Assembly (NCBI GenBank): GCA_018466975.1
Contig: CM031555.1
Coordinates: 496,001-560,000 of the forward strand
Length of the DNA stretch: 64,000 nucleotides
From: Sparassis latifolia
Taxonomy: Eukaryota; Basidiomycota; Agaricomycetes; Polyporales; Sparassidaceae
Direction of reading: 5' to 3'
The notes below the pieces were generated by a model. That model worked only from the letters and a program-made list of their open reading frames with translations, ran no database searches and was not told the DNA's origin. The position numbers were made by a program, and so were the translations under genes. Shown here one piece after another: positions 33,699 to 46,114 of the stretch. Numbering within the stretch: position 1 is the stretch's first letter; every line of letters starts with the position of its first letter.

Positions 33699-33931
33699 TG
33701 TTGGAGGCTTCGGGATGACCTTATTAGGCAATCCGGAGCATCCAGGTAGTCGGGCGATATTCCCCGATATCTTATTCAGCATCGAAGGATACAGTAGCTA
33801 CGAGAACTATGTGGTATGTTCTGGACTAGTCTACTGGTGTAGTATATAAGGAGGGACCTCTTGCAGGTCCCAGTAATTATATCTCTTCCCCAATCACTCA
33901 CTCGGAAGAATTCATATCAGCTGCGCTAATA
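33699..33931 (+). repeat. 5' LTR, inner copia element
   Basis: This 233-bp repeat begins TGTTGGAGGC and ends CTAATA, so it has TG...TA rather than TG...CA ends. GTATATAAGGAGGG is a probable TATA region. Both copies share the TAATA end. Confidence 0.95.
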
Positions 33932-33943
33932 GGTTATGAGCCC
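33932..33943 (+). other. Primer binding site, inner copia
   Basis: GGTTATGAGCCC abuts the LTR, the same initiator tRNA-Met anticodon-arm complement as in the outer element. Confidence 0.85.
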
Positions 33944-34013
33944 CGCTAGCTTATAGCTTATACTTTACCAGCTTCTACTTACTCATTACACACTCTGACT
34001 ATCAGTAGTTACA

Positions 34014-37000
34014 ATGTCTGGTACTACTGAATCTCGCGACAGCCTGTCGTCCTTGTTCCGAATCGAACAACTTCGTGATGACAACTGGCTTCCGTGGAAG
34101 CGCCGTACAATGGCGATCTTAAGGGAGCGCGGTGTCCTGAAGTATGTTGATGGGACCTCGGAGAAGCTGAAGCCGGTAGACGCAACGACACCAACACCGG
34201 AAGAGATGGCGGCAACCAAGAAATGGATCGAGGGTGATCAGAAAGCCCAGACCGTTATCGAGCTGCTGTTGAGCGACTCGCAGATGATACACATCACGGA
34301 CGCTACAATGGCTGTGGAGATGTGGAACCAATTGAAGTTAGTAAAGGAGGTGAGTGGACAACTGGGGATAATGGCATACCGAAGGAAATTCTACCGCACA
34401 GTTGCCACAGAAGGCAGCAATATTGCGGCGCATATCAGGGAGCTCCGCCAGACACAGGAGCAGCTACACACAATGGGTAGCAAGGTGTCGGATGATGAAT
34501 TTCGAATGATCCTGATCACATCGTTACCAGAGTCTTGGGACCAGTTCACATCTGCATACCTAGCTGCAACTAGTCAGAAGGACACGCTGCTGACATCATA
34601 TGAATTAATAGCCATCTTGCTCGAAGAATACCGACGCCGGCGAGAGAAAGGCGGTGCCGATGAGTCTGCGCTGGCAGCGCGTGGGCGGTGGACCCAGCCG
34701 AAGAATATCACACAGGGCAGAACGGACAGGAAGTCCGATGTGGAGTGCTGGAATTGCCACAAGTGTGGACACACTCAACATGAGTGTTGGTCGAAAGGCG
34801 GCGGCATGGCGGGTCAGGGACTGCGAAGCAAGAAAGGCAGCCGTGCGCAGGCGCGCACGAACCAGGCACAGTCAACGAACGATGTGCTGCGAGATGTCGC
34901 GTTCCGCACAGACGAGGTGACCTGTGCCGGGCAACAATTTAGTAGTCAGTTCTCACGTTATGACTGGCTAGCTGACTCTGGAATGACATCACATGTTACG
35001 AACCTTCGTGACACGATGACAGACTATGTGCCGCTTGAGGCCTCGTCGATTGCCGGGATTGGAGACCAGAGTGTGCGCGCTCTCGGGCGTGGCACTGTGG
35101 AAGTCAATAGCAGGATCAGAGGCAACACATGTACTTTTCGCTTGAAAGATGTCCTGTACGCACCGAAAGCGACAAATAATTTGGTGTCGCTGAGCTGCCT
35201 GGATGAAGCGGGTGGACACTTTGATGGCAGTGCCGGAGGAATAATGCTGCGAGAAAGCAGCGGCCACATCATCGCGCAAGGCCAAAAAGTCGGCTGATTG
35301 TACTTGCTCAACATGCGGGCCAAGGCTGCTATGCCGAGTGAAGAGCGCGCGAACATTGCGTGCGATGATAGCGACTCGTGGGAGTTGTGGCACCGGAGAT
35401 ATGGACACCTGGGATTCACAGGGTTAGAGAAGCTCTACAAGGAAAACTTGGTGGAGGGACTCACCATTGATGAAAACTCGATGCCACTGACACAGTGCGA
35501 AGCCTGCATTCAAGCCAAACAGGCGCGCCGTGCATATCCGAAGGAGGCAGAGGACCGAACCCAGATGCCAGGTGAGCTGATGCACAGCGACGTCTGGGGC
35601 CCTGCACGTATAGCGTCGATTGCCGGATCGCGATACTACTGCACACGGAGGTGCCAAGTACTGTTTATGAAGCATAAGAGTGAGGCTTTCGAGAAAGTCA
35701 AAGAATACCTCACCTTTATTGAATGACACTTCGGGCACCTGCCGAAGATATTGCGCGTCGATAATGGGTCCGAATACATTAATAAGGACCTGAAGGGATG
35801 GTGCTGTGAGAAGGGAATTGAGCTGCAAACGACAGCATCATACTCACCTTCGCAGAATGGTGTAGCTGAGCGATTTAATCACACGCTATTGGAGCTTGCT
35901 CGCACAATGTTGATTGCAAGGAAGCTTCCAAACTTCCTCTGGGCGAAAGCTGTTGCATACGCAGCATACCTGCGAAATTGAGCGCCGACGAAAGCACTGC
36001 GCGGGAAAACTCCGGAAGAGGCATGGACGGGCAAGAAGCCCAATGTCGCGCACCTACAAGAATTTGGGTCAGATGTCTGGATTCTGACGGAAGGCCAGAA
36101 TCTCTCGAAACTCAAGCCAAAGTCGAAGAAACACACCTTTGTAGGTTTTGCTGATGGCCCGAAGGCCATGCACTACTACGATGTGGGTGTGCGCTCGATC
36201 CGAGTCTCACGAAATTTTGTATTCGCGGATGCCCTGAACCCAGCAAGCAATGTTCCTGTACATCAGCTTGATGACAGTGACAGGCTGCCACTCGAGGGGG
36301 AGTCAGGGGGAGCTGTCAAGCAGCAGCCTCCCACATCTGCATCAAAACCAGCATCAGTACCTGTCAAAGCTGATCAGTCTAACAAGAAACACGATGGAAA
36401 CCACATTACGGAGGAAGACTTACCTCCCGAGATGCAGGAGAGCATGCGAGAGCGACCGACATTCTTGCCTGCACCCCCGAAGATCCCTCTTCGTTGTACG
36501 ACCCACGCCATGCAGGATCATGACTATCGAAAGATGGATAACCCCCGCGTGCAGCCCGTGAAGTCACGCGAGCTGCCGGGAGTGCCGAAAGAGAACGCAC
36601 TGGGTGAAAGTGCAAAAGTCGCTGTGATGCCCGAAGAATTCGAAGAGATCGCGCAGGCACTGTATGCGACAGCGCTGGCATCGGGCGACAGAACGGCAAG
36701 TGCAGGAGATGAACCGCGAAGCCTCGCGAGGCCCAAGCCTCTCCGGAATGGTCAGAATGGGAAAAGGCTGTAAAAGCGGAATATGATCAGTTGCAGGGCA
36801 TGGGGACTTGGGGGCTACAAGACTTACCAAAAGATCGAAATGCTGTGGGCTGCAAGTGGGTCTTCCAGAGGAAAACCAACAAGGAGGGTCAGGTTGTCAA
36901 GTACAAAGCCAGATTGGTGGCACAGGGATACTCACAGATCCCAGGGATGGATTTCCTTGAAACCTTTGCCCCTGTAGTTCGTCTTGAGTCCATCAGGGCC

Positions 37001-38271
37001 ATCCTAGCATTAGCAGTAGTTAATAACTGGAAAATAGGCCAGATGGATGTCAAGGGAGCTTACCTGAATGGAGACCTCCAGGAGGAGATCTACATGCGAC
37101 AGCCGGAAGGCTTCGATGACGGAAGTGGACACGTTTGTCGACTCCACAAGACGCTCTACAGACTAAAGCAGTCCGGGCGCAAATGGAACCGCAAGCTGCA
37201 TCGCGAGCTGATGGAGCTCGGGTACAAGCGGCTGGAGGCGGATCCATGTGTATACCTGCGGGAGCGAAAGGAAGGAGAAGTTCAGATTATCACGGTATGG
37301 GTGGATGACTTACTGTTATTCACCAACTCTCCGAAGCTCATGGAGGAGCTCAAGCGCGACCTGCAGGACCTCTTCGAAGTCACGGACCTTGGTGAGCCGC
37401 AGAAAATTGTTGGGATTGAAATTGAGCGAGATAGGGAAGCGGGAACTCTTCAAATCTCGCAACAGCACTACATCAAGAGCATTCTCAAGCGATACCAGCT
37501 TGAGAATGCCAAGCTGTAGGGATGCCGCTCGATCTGAACGTGGTGCTCACGGTAGAGGACGAGAATGAGGAGGCGGACGACCATTTGGCAGAAGGTTACG
37601 CGTCGATGGTGGGATCGCTGATGTATGCAGCAGTGGGAACAAGGCCAGATATTTCCTACGCTGTACAGACGCTGAGCAAATACACAGCGTGCCCACGACC
37701 TGTCCATTGGACAGCGGCAAAATGAGTTCTATGGTACCTCGCAGGAACACGTGACTTGCACGTGATGTACACGCGACGCGATTCGGACGCGCCGAACGGA
37801 AATATAATAGGAGGATATACGAACACGGATTATGCATCAGATCATGACCGAAAATCAGTCTCGGGTCATGTCTTTTACTTGAGAGGTGGAGCCGTAGCAT
37901 GGAGTTCGAAGAAACAAACAACAACGGCAACATCCTCGACAGAAGCCGAGTATACAGCACTCGCGCATGCGACACGTCAAGCAATATGGCTGCGAAACTT
38001 ACTGGCAGAACTCGGGTTTGCATAAGAAGAACCCACAGAAATTTATTGTGATAACCAGGCAGCGATCGCGATAGCACGCGACCCGCAGTATCACGCGCGG
38101 TCAAAGCACTTTGACGTGCAGAATCATTTCGTGTGCGAAAAGGTGGAAAATGGTATTATTCAATTGTGCTACTGTCCTACAGATGAGATGGTAGCAGATG
38201 TATTTACTAAGGCCCTACCCAAGCCTAAGCACCAAAAGTTCACATTGGAACTTGGGATGCTTCCGGCTTGA
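34014..38271 (+). pseudogene. Gag-pol polyprotein of the inner copia element
   Basis: The order is gag (from ATG 34,014), zinc knuckle CWNCHKCGHTQHEC (about 34,748), protease WLADSGMTSHVTN (34,968), and integrase HHCC (HRRYGH, CEACIQAK) with HSDVWGP, LRVDNGSEY and SPSQNGVAERFN. Reverse transcriptase follows with ARLVAQGYSQIPGMDF, QMDVKGAYLNGDL and VWVDDLLLFT (37,300), then RNase H with DHDRKSVSGHVF and STEAEYTAL, ending at TGA 38,269-38,271. Lesions are TGA at 35,295 (Trp expected), 35,724, 35,979 (Arg expected) and 37,723 (Arg expected), TAA at 38,023 (Gln expected), a slip near 36,728 and another near 37,512. The catalytic residues remain. It replicated recently but is now disabled. Confidence 0.95.
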
Positions 38272-38276
38272 GGGAG

Positions 38277-38506
38277 TGTTGGAGGCCGGGATGACCTTAT
38301 TAGGCAATCCGGAGCATCCAGGTAGTCGAGCGATATTTCCGATATCTTATTCAGCATCGAAGGATACAGTAGCTACGAGAACTATGTGGTATGTTCTGGA
38401 CTAGTCTACTGGTGTAGTATATAAGGAGGGACCTCTTGCAGGTCCCAGTAATTATATCTCTTCCCCAATCACTCACTCGGAAGAATTCATATCAGCTGCA
38501 CTAATA
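38277..38506 (+). repeat. 3' LTR, inner copia element
   Basis: This is a 230-bp copy preceded by the purine tract TTGAGGGAG. It lacks TT near its start (GGCCGGG instead of GGCTTCGGG) and has one fewer C at about 38,340 than the 5' LTR. Confidence 0.95.
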
Positions 38507-38511
38507 ATTGG

Positions 38512-41500
38512 CTCCTGTGGAAGTGCCGCGTCGAGGCCATCCTTAATGATAAGGGTCTCCAGGAGTATGTGACCGGAAAGACACCGAAGCCGCAGCCGAG
38601 TAATGACCCGGCCAATAGGGCAGCGAGAGAGGCAGAGATTAGCGCCTGGGGAGAGAAGGACTCAAGGCCCAGAACGTAATTGTGCTATCGCTGGGAGATT
38701 CCCAGATGGTGCACATCGCTGGAGCCGAGACGGCATGGGCCATGTGGGAGCAGCTCCACACAGTCAAGGAACAGTGTGGACAGCATGGAATTCTCGCGCT
38801 GTGCCAGCGTTTTTACCGGATGCAAGCCAAGGAAGAAGACAATATCTCCAATCATATCACACAGCTACGACAGATCCAGGAACAACTCCACCTAATGGGG
38901 AAGGTTGTTTCTGACGAGGATTTTTGGCTCATCCTGACCACTTCATTACCGGAGAGCTGGGATTCTTTCCTCAGCTCTTACTTTGGTGCCGTGGGCGGCA
39001 ATGTTGGCGCCGAAGGTGCTGACAACGTGCGCCCTCAGCTTACACCACAAGAATTGATTGCCATCATTCTTGATGAAAATAGGCGAAGGCATGAGCATGG
39101 CGAGCGTGGTCAATCCTCGGACCAAGCCATGGTTGCCAAAGGAAAGAAGCACCCCTTTGGGGAATACAAAAAATGTTCGATCTGCGGAAAGCCGGGACAT
39201 CTTGGTAACGAGTGTCGGCACCGCGACAAGGTCAAATGTATGAATTGTGGAAAATTCGGGCATAAGGCCACGGATTGTTGGGCCAAAGGCGGCGGCAAAG
39301 CCGGACAGGGCCCGCTGATGAAGCGGCAAAAGACGGAATGTGCTTACGAAGCACGCGAGGTTGAACTGAAAGAGGATGAGGCAAAAATAGCCTACGATAA
39401 TGATAGCGACACTGTATCTCTCGGATCTGATGGTGAAATCGCTTCTTTTTATGAGTGGTTTGCCGACTCCGGGACAACTTCGCACATTACAAATTGTTGT
39501 GAAATCTTCGCGACCTATCAGGCGCTCGAAGATCACGTGATTACGGGCATCGGACCGCAACCAACGCAGGCATTGGGCCGCGGTACAGTCGATGTCGAAA
39601 GTGAAGTAGGAGACCGGAAAGTGAAATTCCGTCTCCACGGTGTACTGTATACGCCAACAGCACCCAATAGCCTCCTCTCCATCACGCGTTTAGATGATGC
39701 GGGAGGAAGAGTACTTATGGGACATAGTCGCGCAATACTAATAGATAAAAATAAACACACCCTTGCTATAGGCAAGAAAAATGGACGACTATATTCATTG
39801 AAATTGCGTCCAATAGTTCCGCAACCTGCACGAACCTATACTGCTAAGGAATACGGCCCGCATACCTGGGAAGAGTGGCACAAGATTTATGGCCATATCG
39901 GGAAATCAGCGCTTACGCAATTATATCGCGAAGGGCTTGTAGATGGCCTAGAGATCTCGCCAAGCCCAGATGAAATTAATTGCGAGGCGTGTATCCAAGC
40001 AAAGGCGATGCGGAAGCCATTTCCCAAAGAGACGGATGAATGCAGCAAGGTACCCGGAGAATTAACACACACAGATGTGTGGGGACCTGTGCAGACAGCC
40101 GCTCTACAAGGCTGGAAATATTTTATTATATTTACCGACGATTACAGTCATTGAAGTACAGTACTATTTATGAGGCATAAAGATGAAGTAACAGAAAAGG
40201 TAAAGAATTATATTACCTATATCGAGTGCAAGTTTGGAAATAAACCCTTGCGACTCAGGCTCCACAACGGTCGAGAATATATGAACACCGAATTAATTAA
40301 CTGGTGTCAAATGAAAGGGATCGAGATGGGTCCAACTGCGCCATACTCACCATCCCAGAACGGAGTCTCTGAGAGATTGAATCGCACACTGCTTGGACTA
40401 GCGTGCGCAATGATCTATGCAAGAGATCTACCTCGTTATCTTTGGGCTGACGTGATTGCTCATGCAGTCTATATTAAAAATAGATTGCCTACCCAGGTGT
40501 TAAATGGGGCAACTCCCGAAGAAAAATGGAATGGGATAAAACCAAATATCTCGTACCTACAAGAATTCAGTTCCCCCGTATGGGTCCTCATGGAGGACAC
40601 AACACTATCAAAGCTAGCGCCCCATGCCAACAAGTATATTTTTGTTGGATACATGGACGGACCCAAAGCCATCAAATATTATGATGCGCATACGTGCCAG
40701 ATTAAAATCTCGCGTAATTTCCAATTTTCTTCGAATTTCCCGGACCATTTGCCCAGCAATGTGCCTCACGTGCCACAAGAGCAAATAGGATCTGACGTAC
40801 CTATCCTCACAGCACAGTGTGAGGGGGAGCAAAATATATTTCCGGGCACTTTACCTAGCAATGCGTCAGACGTGCCGCATGCGGAAAGGAGACCCGAAGT
40901 CCCAAACCTCACAATGACCGCAGACGTGCGGCGCGAGGGGGAGTTAGGAACTTCCGCGCCACAGTCACCTGCCAAAAATCCGCGAAAGTGCAGACGGGAT
41001 GATGATCCTGATCAACGCAAGGAAAGCGAGACGGACGCACCAAGCCAGCCCAGACGAACCAGAAGAAAGACAGTTCGGCATGATTACCGTCTAATGCATG
41101 ACCCAGAGGCAGACGAAGATCTGGATAATGAGCCAGATAAATCAAATGCCAAATTAGTCTATATTGTGATGAGCGCCCACGGAAATGCGGATGCAGATGA
41201 GCCAAAGACGCTCAGTGATGCCAAGAGATCACTCGAGTGGCCCAAATGGGAACAGGCAGTCCAGACGGAACTCAATCAACTACAGGGTATGGAGACTTGG
41301 GAGTTAGTGGAACCTCCCGAAGATCGAAAACCTGTAGGAAATAAATGGGTTCTAGTCAAGAAAACAAACAAAGAGGGTGAAATAATTAAATACAAAGCCC
41401 GCCTGGTTGCGAAGGGATATTCTCAAATCCCAGGCATGGACTATACCGAGACGTTCGCGCCCGTAGTCCGCCTCGAAACCATTCAAGCTATCCTCGGGCT

Positions 41501-42760
41501 AGCTGCAATCTTAGATTGGGAGATCGGACAGATGGACGTGAAAGGCGCCTATCTTAACAGAACTCTCAAAGAAGAAGTGTACATGCGGCAACCCGAAGGA
41601 TACAGCGATGGAACATATCGCATATGTAAATTAAAGAAAACCCTCTACGGGCTAAAGCAGTCTGGCCAAGAATGGAATATCGTGCTGAACCGCAAGTTAC
41701 TAGACGCGGGATTCAAGCGCCTATTCTCGGATCCATGTGCATACATTCAGATCAAAGGTGATAAGATAGAAATCATCACTGTTTGGGTAGACGACCTATT
41801 AATATTCACCAATGATTGCGCACTAATGGACCAATTGAAGAGCGAACTCCAAAATATGTTCGAAGTTACCGACCTTGGCGAACCTCGGAAAATTGTGGGG
41901 ATAGAAATTGAGAGAGACCGTTCAAAGCGGACAATCAAAATCTCTCAGACAAAATATATTGAGTCTATTCTACACAAGAATGGGCTTACGAACGCCAACA
42001 CGGTCGGGATGCCTCTTGATCCAAATACAGTGCTTGAAAAAGAAGAACCCAAAACTGATGATGAATGTGACCGAGACAACGGATATGCATCGCTCGTCGG
42101 ATCACTGATGTACGTGGCAATTGCCACGAGACCAGACATTGCTCATGCCGTGCAATGGCTTAGCTCATTTACTGCCAATCCCGGAATGGCTCATTGGACT
42201 GCTGCCAAACGTGTCCTCCGCTATCTATCCGGAACACGAGAACTTGGAATAATCTACGGGCCAATTGCAGATGTCAAGCCCGAAGATCAAGCCAAATTCG
42301 TGAACGATATCTGAGATTGCAAATCAATCTCAGGATATTTATTTAAATTAGGAAATGGCACGATCACGTGGAGCTCAAAGAAGCAAACCACGGTCGTGTC
42401 ATCCACCACGGAAGCCGAATACATGCATCCGCCGAAGCGGCAAAAGAAGCCGTGTGGCTCCAAACACTATTCAAAGAAATAGAATTTGAGCAACAAGATC
42501 CTACGATTTTATTCGAGGATAATACGGCGGCGATCTCAATTGCACATGATCCCCAATTCCATGCGAAATCAAAACATTTTGATGTAAAGCATCATTATGT
42601 GCACGAGAAATTGAGGGATAAATATATTGATATCCATTACTGTTCCACGGAGGACATGATAGCGGATATCCCAACAAAGTCACTCCCTAAGCCGAGGCAC
42701 GAGAAGCTCACAAAGAAGCTCGGAATGCCCATCGGCTTGAGGGGGAGTGTTGGAAAGTAG
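38512..42760 (+). pseudogene. Gag-pol polyprotein of the outer copia element, main part
   Basis: It continues the gag frame from 33,698. A one-base slip near 38,660 is followed by a long frame with DSQMVHIAGAETAW, two zinc knuckles (CSICGKPGHLGNEC and CMNCGKFGHKATDC), and protease WFADSGTTSHITN. The integrase HHCC region and HTDVWGP precede a TGA at 40,152. The second long frame (40,170-42,314) holds the integrase rest, reverse transcriptase (QMDVKGAYLN, VWVDDLLIFTN) and part of RNase H. A TGA at 42,312 and a slip near 42,425 precede the last RNase H part (DNTAAISIAHDP). The integrase catalytic Asp expected in LRxDNG is His here (codon 40,263-40,265). The frame ends 13 bp inside the 3' LTR. 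Confidence 0.95.
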
Positions 42761-42986
42761 CGCCCAAATTTCTGGAGCTCCAGAAATTGTGGAGTGCCCA
42801 AGGGCAGACAAGCTGAGGGCATGATTACAAAGAAAGACAAAGAAGGAAATTTGCTTATATAAAGTGGAGCGTCTAGAACTGTATATATACAGAAATCTAT
42901 TTTAGGACGCATAATCACGCGCCCCAACACATCTTGACCCGCCATCACTACCTTCCTATTTGGGAACTAAGGCGCGATTTCTAACA
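42748..42986 (+). repeat. 3' LTR, outer copia element
   Basis: This is a 239-bp repeat preceded by GAGGGGGAG (polypurine tract, 42,739-42,747). It ends CTAACA and is followed by CACGC. Substitutions against the 5' copy are mostly C/T or G/A. Confidence 0.95.
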
Positions 42987-43022
42987 CACGCGCTGTGCGG
43001 AAGCTACAGCCAGGAGAGCGTT

Positions 43023-43057
43023 ACATACCCCCCCCTTCTATACAATTTTCACCAGAC
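43023..43057 (-). repeat. Right inverted repeat around the nested copia elements
   Basis: This is the reverse complement of 33,074-33,109, with a C8 run instead of G10 and one further difference. The outer boundary is not marked by an obvious target duplication. Confidence 0.7.
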
Positions 43058-44665
43058 ATTCTGACAACCCTTTCACCTCAATTCCCAAAAAGGGTCGAAG
43101 GTCAGAACGGCTGGTTCCGAGACTAGTATGAGAGGCGAAACATTGAGTTTGAATATTGACGTCAGCGCAATGGCAGCTTGCCCTCACATGATTTGCACAT
43201 GATCATGACGCGAGCTTCTGCTCGGGTGAACGCTGAGCTCCCTCTGTGCAGTAGGAAAATAAATGCATTGCACAATAGTTCAGCCGGCAAAAAGTGCTGA
43301 AAAAATTGCCACTCATTTCCTGGAAGCTATGCTAAAATTTTTATATGTGTCGTATGTCACATTGCCTCCTTCACATCTCAAGTTTGGCCGTGCCGTCGGC
43401 ATGGTCAAACTCCGCCGTTCCCATGGAGGACCTCTCAGAAGCCCCTCATACGAGGATCCAGCCTCTATATAGAGGAACGACTCTTTCTTCCTATATACTA
43501 GAGGCTGGTTAACGAGCCTACTTTTTCGGGTGGTTCGAATAATCTCAGAAATTAGCTTGTAATTGCAACCTGACGCCAAAAATTCCTGGACCAATCAGAA
43601 GACAGAATATCTCTGGTGCCATTGCAAATACTCTCTATTCTCATAAGTTGAGAAAGAACGATTGGCGACTTTGAAAACCCTTGGTCCGCGTGACCATCCG
43701 GATTGGTCGTAAACCTACAGTAAGTATTGCATGTACGAAACTAATCATCTCCAGGTGGCACAAAAAATGTATCGCGTACGACAGAACGAAGGTACATATA
43801 TACGTCGAGACAAGCTTAGCGTCAGTCTGCCTTCTAGGCACGCGCAACGCTCCTTCGTCGACTTCGAGTCTGGCACGTTAAGCACTGGGTGAACGACAAT
43901 GCCTGCCGAATTTGGGCGCGCTACTTAGTCTAGGTTCTGACGCGCCTCCTTGTCGAGGTCGGACAATTTAGACGGAGCTGTAATTTTACTAGTGTTTGAT
44001 AACACTGAGTCGCAAATTTTGGTGATATCACGTGATGTACCTTATACCAGCTGAAGACTTTCCGCAGTTATTCTTCACTGCATTCTCCCCACCTGGCATG
44101 CACGGTGGTGTGTGGTAATGCACAGGTGATAGCAAGATTGTGTCTGCTAGAGTTGGTGATAGAGAAGGTGTAGAGATTTTTGTGTAGGAGGCTAATCACA
44201 GGAAATCTCATGCTGCTTGGACTACCATAGAGCATACAACATAGCCGCGAACACAGAAAAAGTGTTAACTCATATACATGCACGTCGGGGTGACATACGG
44301 TGGCAGAACAGGTGAAGGGAAATATTGAAGGGACAGAAATGTGACGTGCTCAACGTGATTTACAGACGCGTCGTGGAAGCACATGATGTGCCGGATCGGT
44401 AATCACTACCCGCAATGGACCTCTTAGTAAGACCCCCCCTATAGATAGCAGACATCAGACACGGATATCCGAGGCACGAAGGTTGAAGCAGAGTGGCTAC
44501 AACTGCCTTTGGGAGACTAGCGCTACTGTACGTCTTCAAGTTGGTCTCCCTGACTTCCATCATTTGACACGATCCTCGTAAACCTCGACGTCGTCATTTG
44601 CCAAGGTGCGTTCGAAATCATCCAGAGACTTAGCACTGTATCTGATGGCAGAGTGTAGCTTCTCA
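43058..44665. other. Intergenic region, no gene seen
   Basis: No ORF here has protein-like composition. 43,440-43,510 has a palindromic AGGCTGGTTA/GCCTCTATATAGAGG area. Nothing else stands out. The end of the stretch is presumably the promoter of F-box gene 2. Confidence 0.5.
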
Positions 44666-46114
44666 ATGGGAGCTTTTACTGATCAGCCTGCAGAGATTGT
44701 CGAGGCCATTGCTGAGTACATCGACTGGTTGGATGATATTGTGGCATTCGCATTAGTGTGCAAGTTCACTGCGTCCATCGTCTCTCCCCAGCACTTTCAG
44801 CTTCGCCACATATGATGCGACGTCAACGCCATGTGTCTCTGGAGGGTGTTCTCTAATGACCAGCCCCTAGCATGCAAAGTTTGGTCTCTCGAGATAATTC
44901 CACGCGTCCCATGCCATGTCCCTCACTTCATTTGCACGTGCGATCGTCCCTGCACCCATAGTGTTCCTCGAAGAGAGGCTAAATTGGAACTCATCGCCGC
45001 AATCAAGAATCTTGTTAACTTGGTATCCTTCAAATGGCCAGCTGACGCCAACATAGTCATTGCCCACAAGGAGCTGGACAGTCAAGACATGTGGACTTCA
45101 CTCACGCGTTGCAGAAATCTAAGGGATGTTGATATTTATGAGGATCTTGCTTGCTTTTTCCGGGCGCCTGGGGGATTTGAGGCCGCGGTGAGTCTTTTCT
45201 ATACCTTTGAAAGGATGTAACTGGAATGGACAATGCAGATTTTGAATTTTTCAAACTTGACAACACTCAAGTACCGTGGTAGTTTTACTGATTGTAAACT
45301 AGTTGATCCCACTGACCTTGGTGTCATGTTGTGCGAACGTTGCCCAAGGTTACAGGTGTGGTGTTCTTTATGCCCCTCGTGCATTCCGCTTATCCAGTGA
45401 CACAGACGCTCATCTTACACCTCCCGTTTCGACCCGCAATCCTTTCGCATGAGGCGGCGGAATCCATCCTAAGTGGTCGATGGTCCGATCTGCACTCCCT
45501 CAGTCTGAACGGCGCTGTTTGCCCTGCAGCAACGGCGATCTCATTCTTTATTTCCCATCCTCAAATGTCTGAACTTTCCATCGACGAGCTCGTCGGGTAT
45601 GACATACATAGTGATGGTCACTTGGAGGCCTTCGACTGCCCGCCCGGACTGCTGCCCAATTTGAAGAAGCTCGAGTTTGTGGTTCAACATGTGGTCGAGC
45701 TTCTCTCCGCTCCGTGTGCCCAGCCACGCCCAATTGAACACATCTCCATCAACCACTGGCGTAGGGCCTGGTGTAACTCACAGGAAGAGGATTTTGCAGC
45801 GCTCCTGGCGACGCTTCATTCCATCACAACCGTGACATTGCCGGTGACTAACATCGATCTTGTCGCACGTATAGCACAGGCGGCGCCCTGGCTCACGCGC
45901 CTGCGTGTACCCTTGGGCGCCTTTGAGATTCTGAGTGATTTGTATTCCGACAAAGAGAAAGTGCGTGTTCCATCTGTGCAATGACATTCTGGCTGCTCAA
46001 CCTGTGAGATAGAAGAAATGGCAGGCGGCGATTTCGCCGTTTCGCTGCCTGGAGACATTTGAGTGTGATTATCCTAAACGTAACATGCTGAATGTCATCC
46101 GCTCCAACCCGTAG
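44666..46114 (+). pseudogene. F-box protein gene 2, one premature TGA
   Basis: The ATG at 44,666 gives MGAFTDQPAEIVEAIAEYID, an F-box helix segment. Exons are 44,666-45,187, 45,239-45,355, 45,406-45,960 and 46,013-46,114. All introns are phase 0 with GT..AG ends, and the final exon encodes KKWQAAISPFRCLETFECD. Total length is close to 431 aa, like gene 3. The only lesion I see is TGA at 44,813-44,815 in the RHI-x-CDV segment, where the paralogues have Arg. Exon 3 carries leucine-rich-repeat-like stretches (LSGRWSDLHSLSLNGAVC, PPGLLPNLKKLEF). If the stop is real the product is a 49-residue stub. If it is a sequence error the gene is complete. F-box proteins recruit substrates to SCF ubiquitin ligases; the substrate here is unknown. 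Confidence 0.85.

Larger units (their letters stand above)
33699..38506 (+). mobile_element. Inner Ty1/copia retrotransposon nested in gag of the outer one
   Basis: The LTRs are 33,699-33,931 and 38,277-38,506, flanked by ATTGG (33,694-33,698 and 38,507-38,511). They differ by three transitions and two small indels, about 1.3%, so this insertion is younger than the outer element. The internal region has the same primer site type, then gag-pol with several stops. Confidence 0.95.
33287..42986 (+). mobile_element. Outer Ty1/copia retrotransposon
   Basis: The LTRs are 33,287-33,527 and 42,748-42,986 (TGTTGG...TAACA), flanked by the 5-bp duplication CACGC (33,282-33,286 and 42,987-42,991). The primer site follows the 5' LTR and a GAGGGGGAG purine tract precedes the 3' LTR. 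The LTRs differ at eight positions, seven of them transitions, plus one 2-bp indel, about 3.3%. The internal gag-pol is interrupted by the inner element. Without it the element is about 4.9 kb, normal for the family. Confidence 0.95.
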
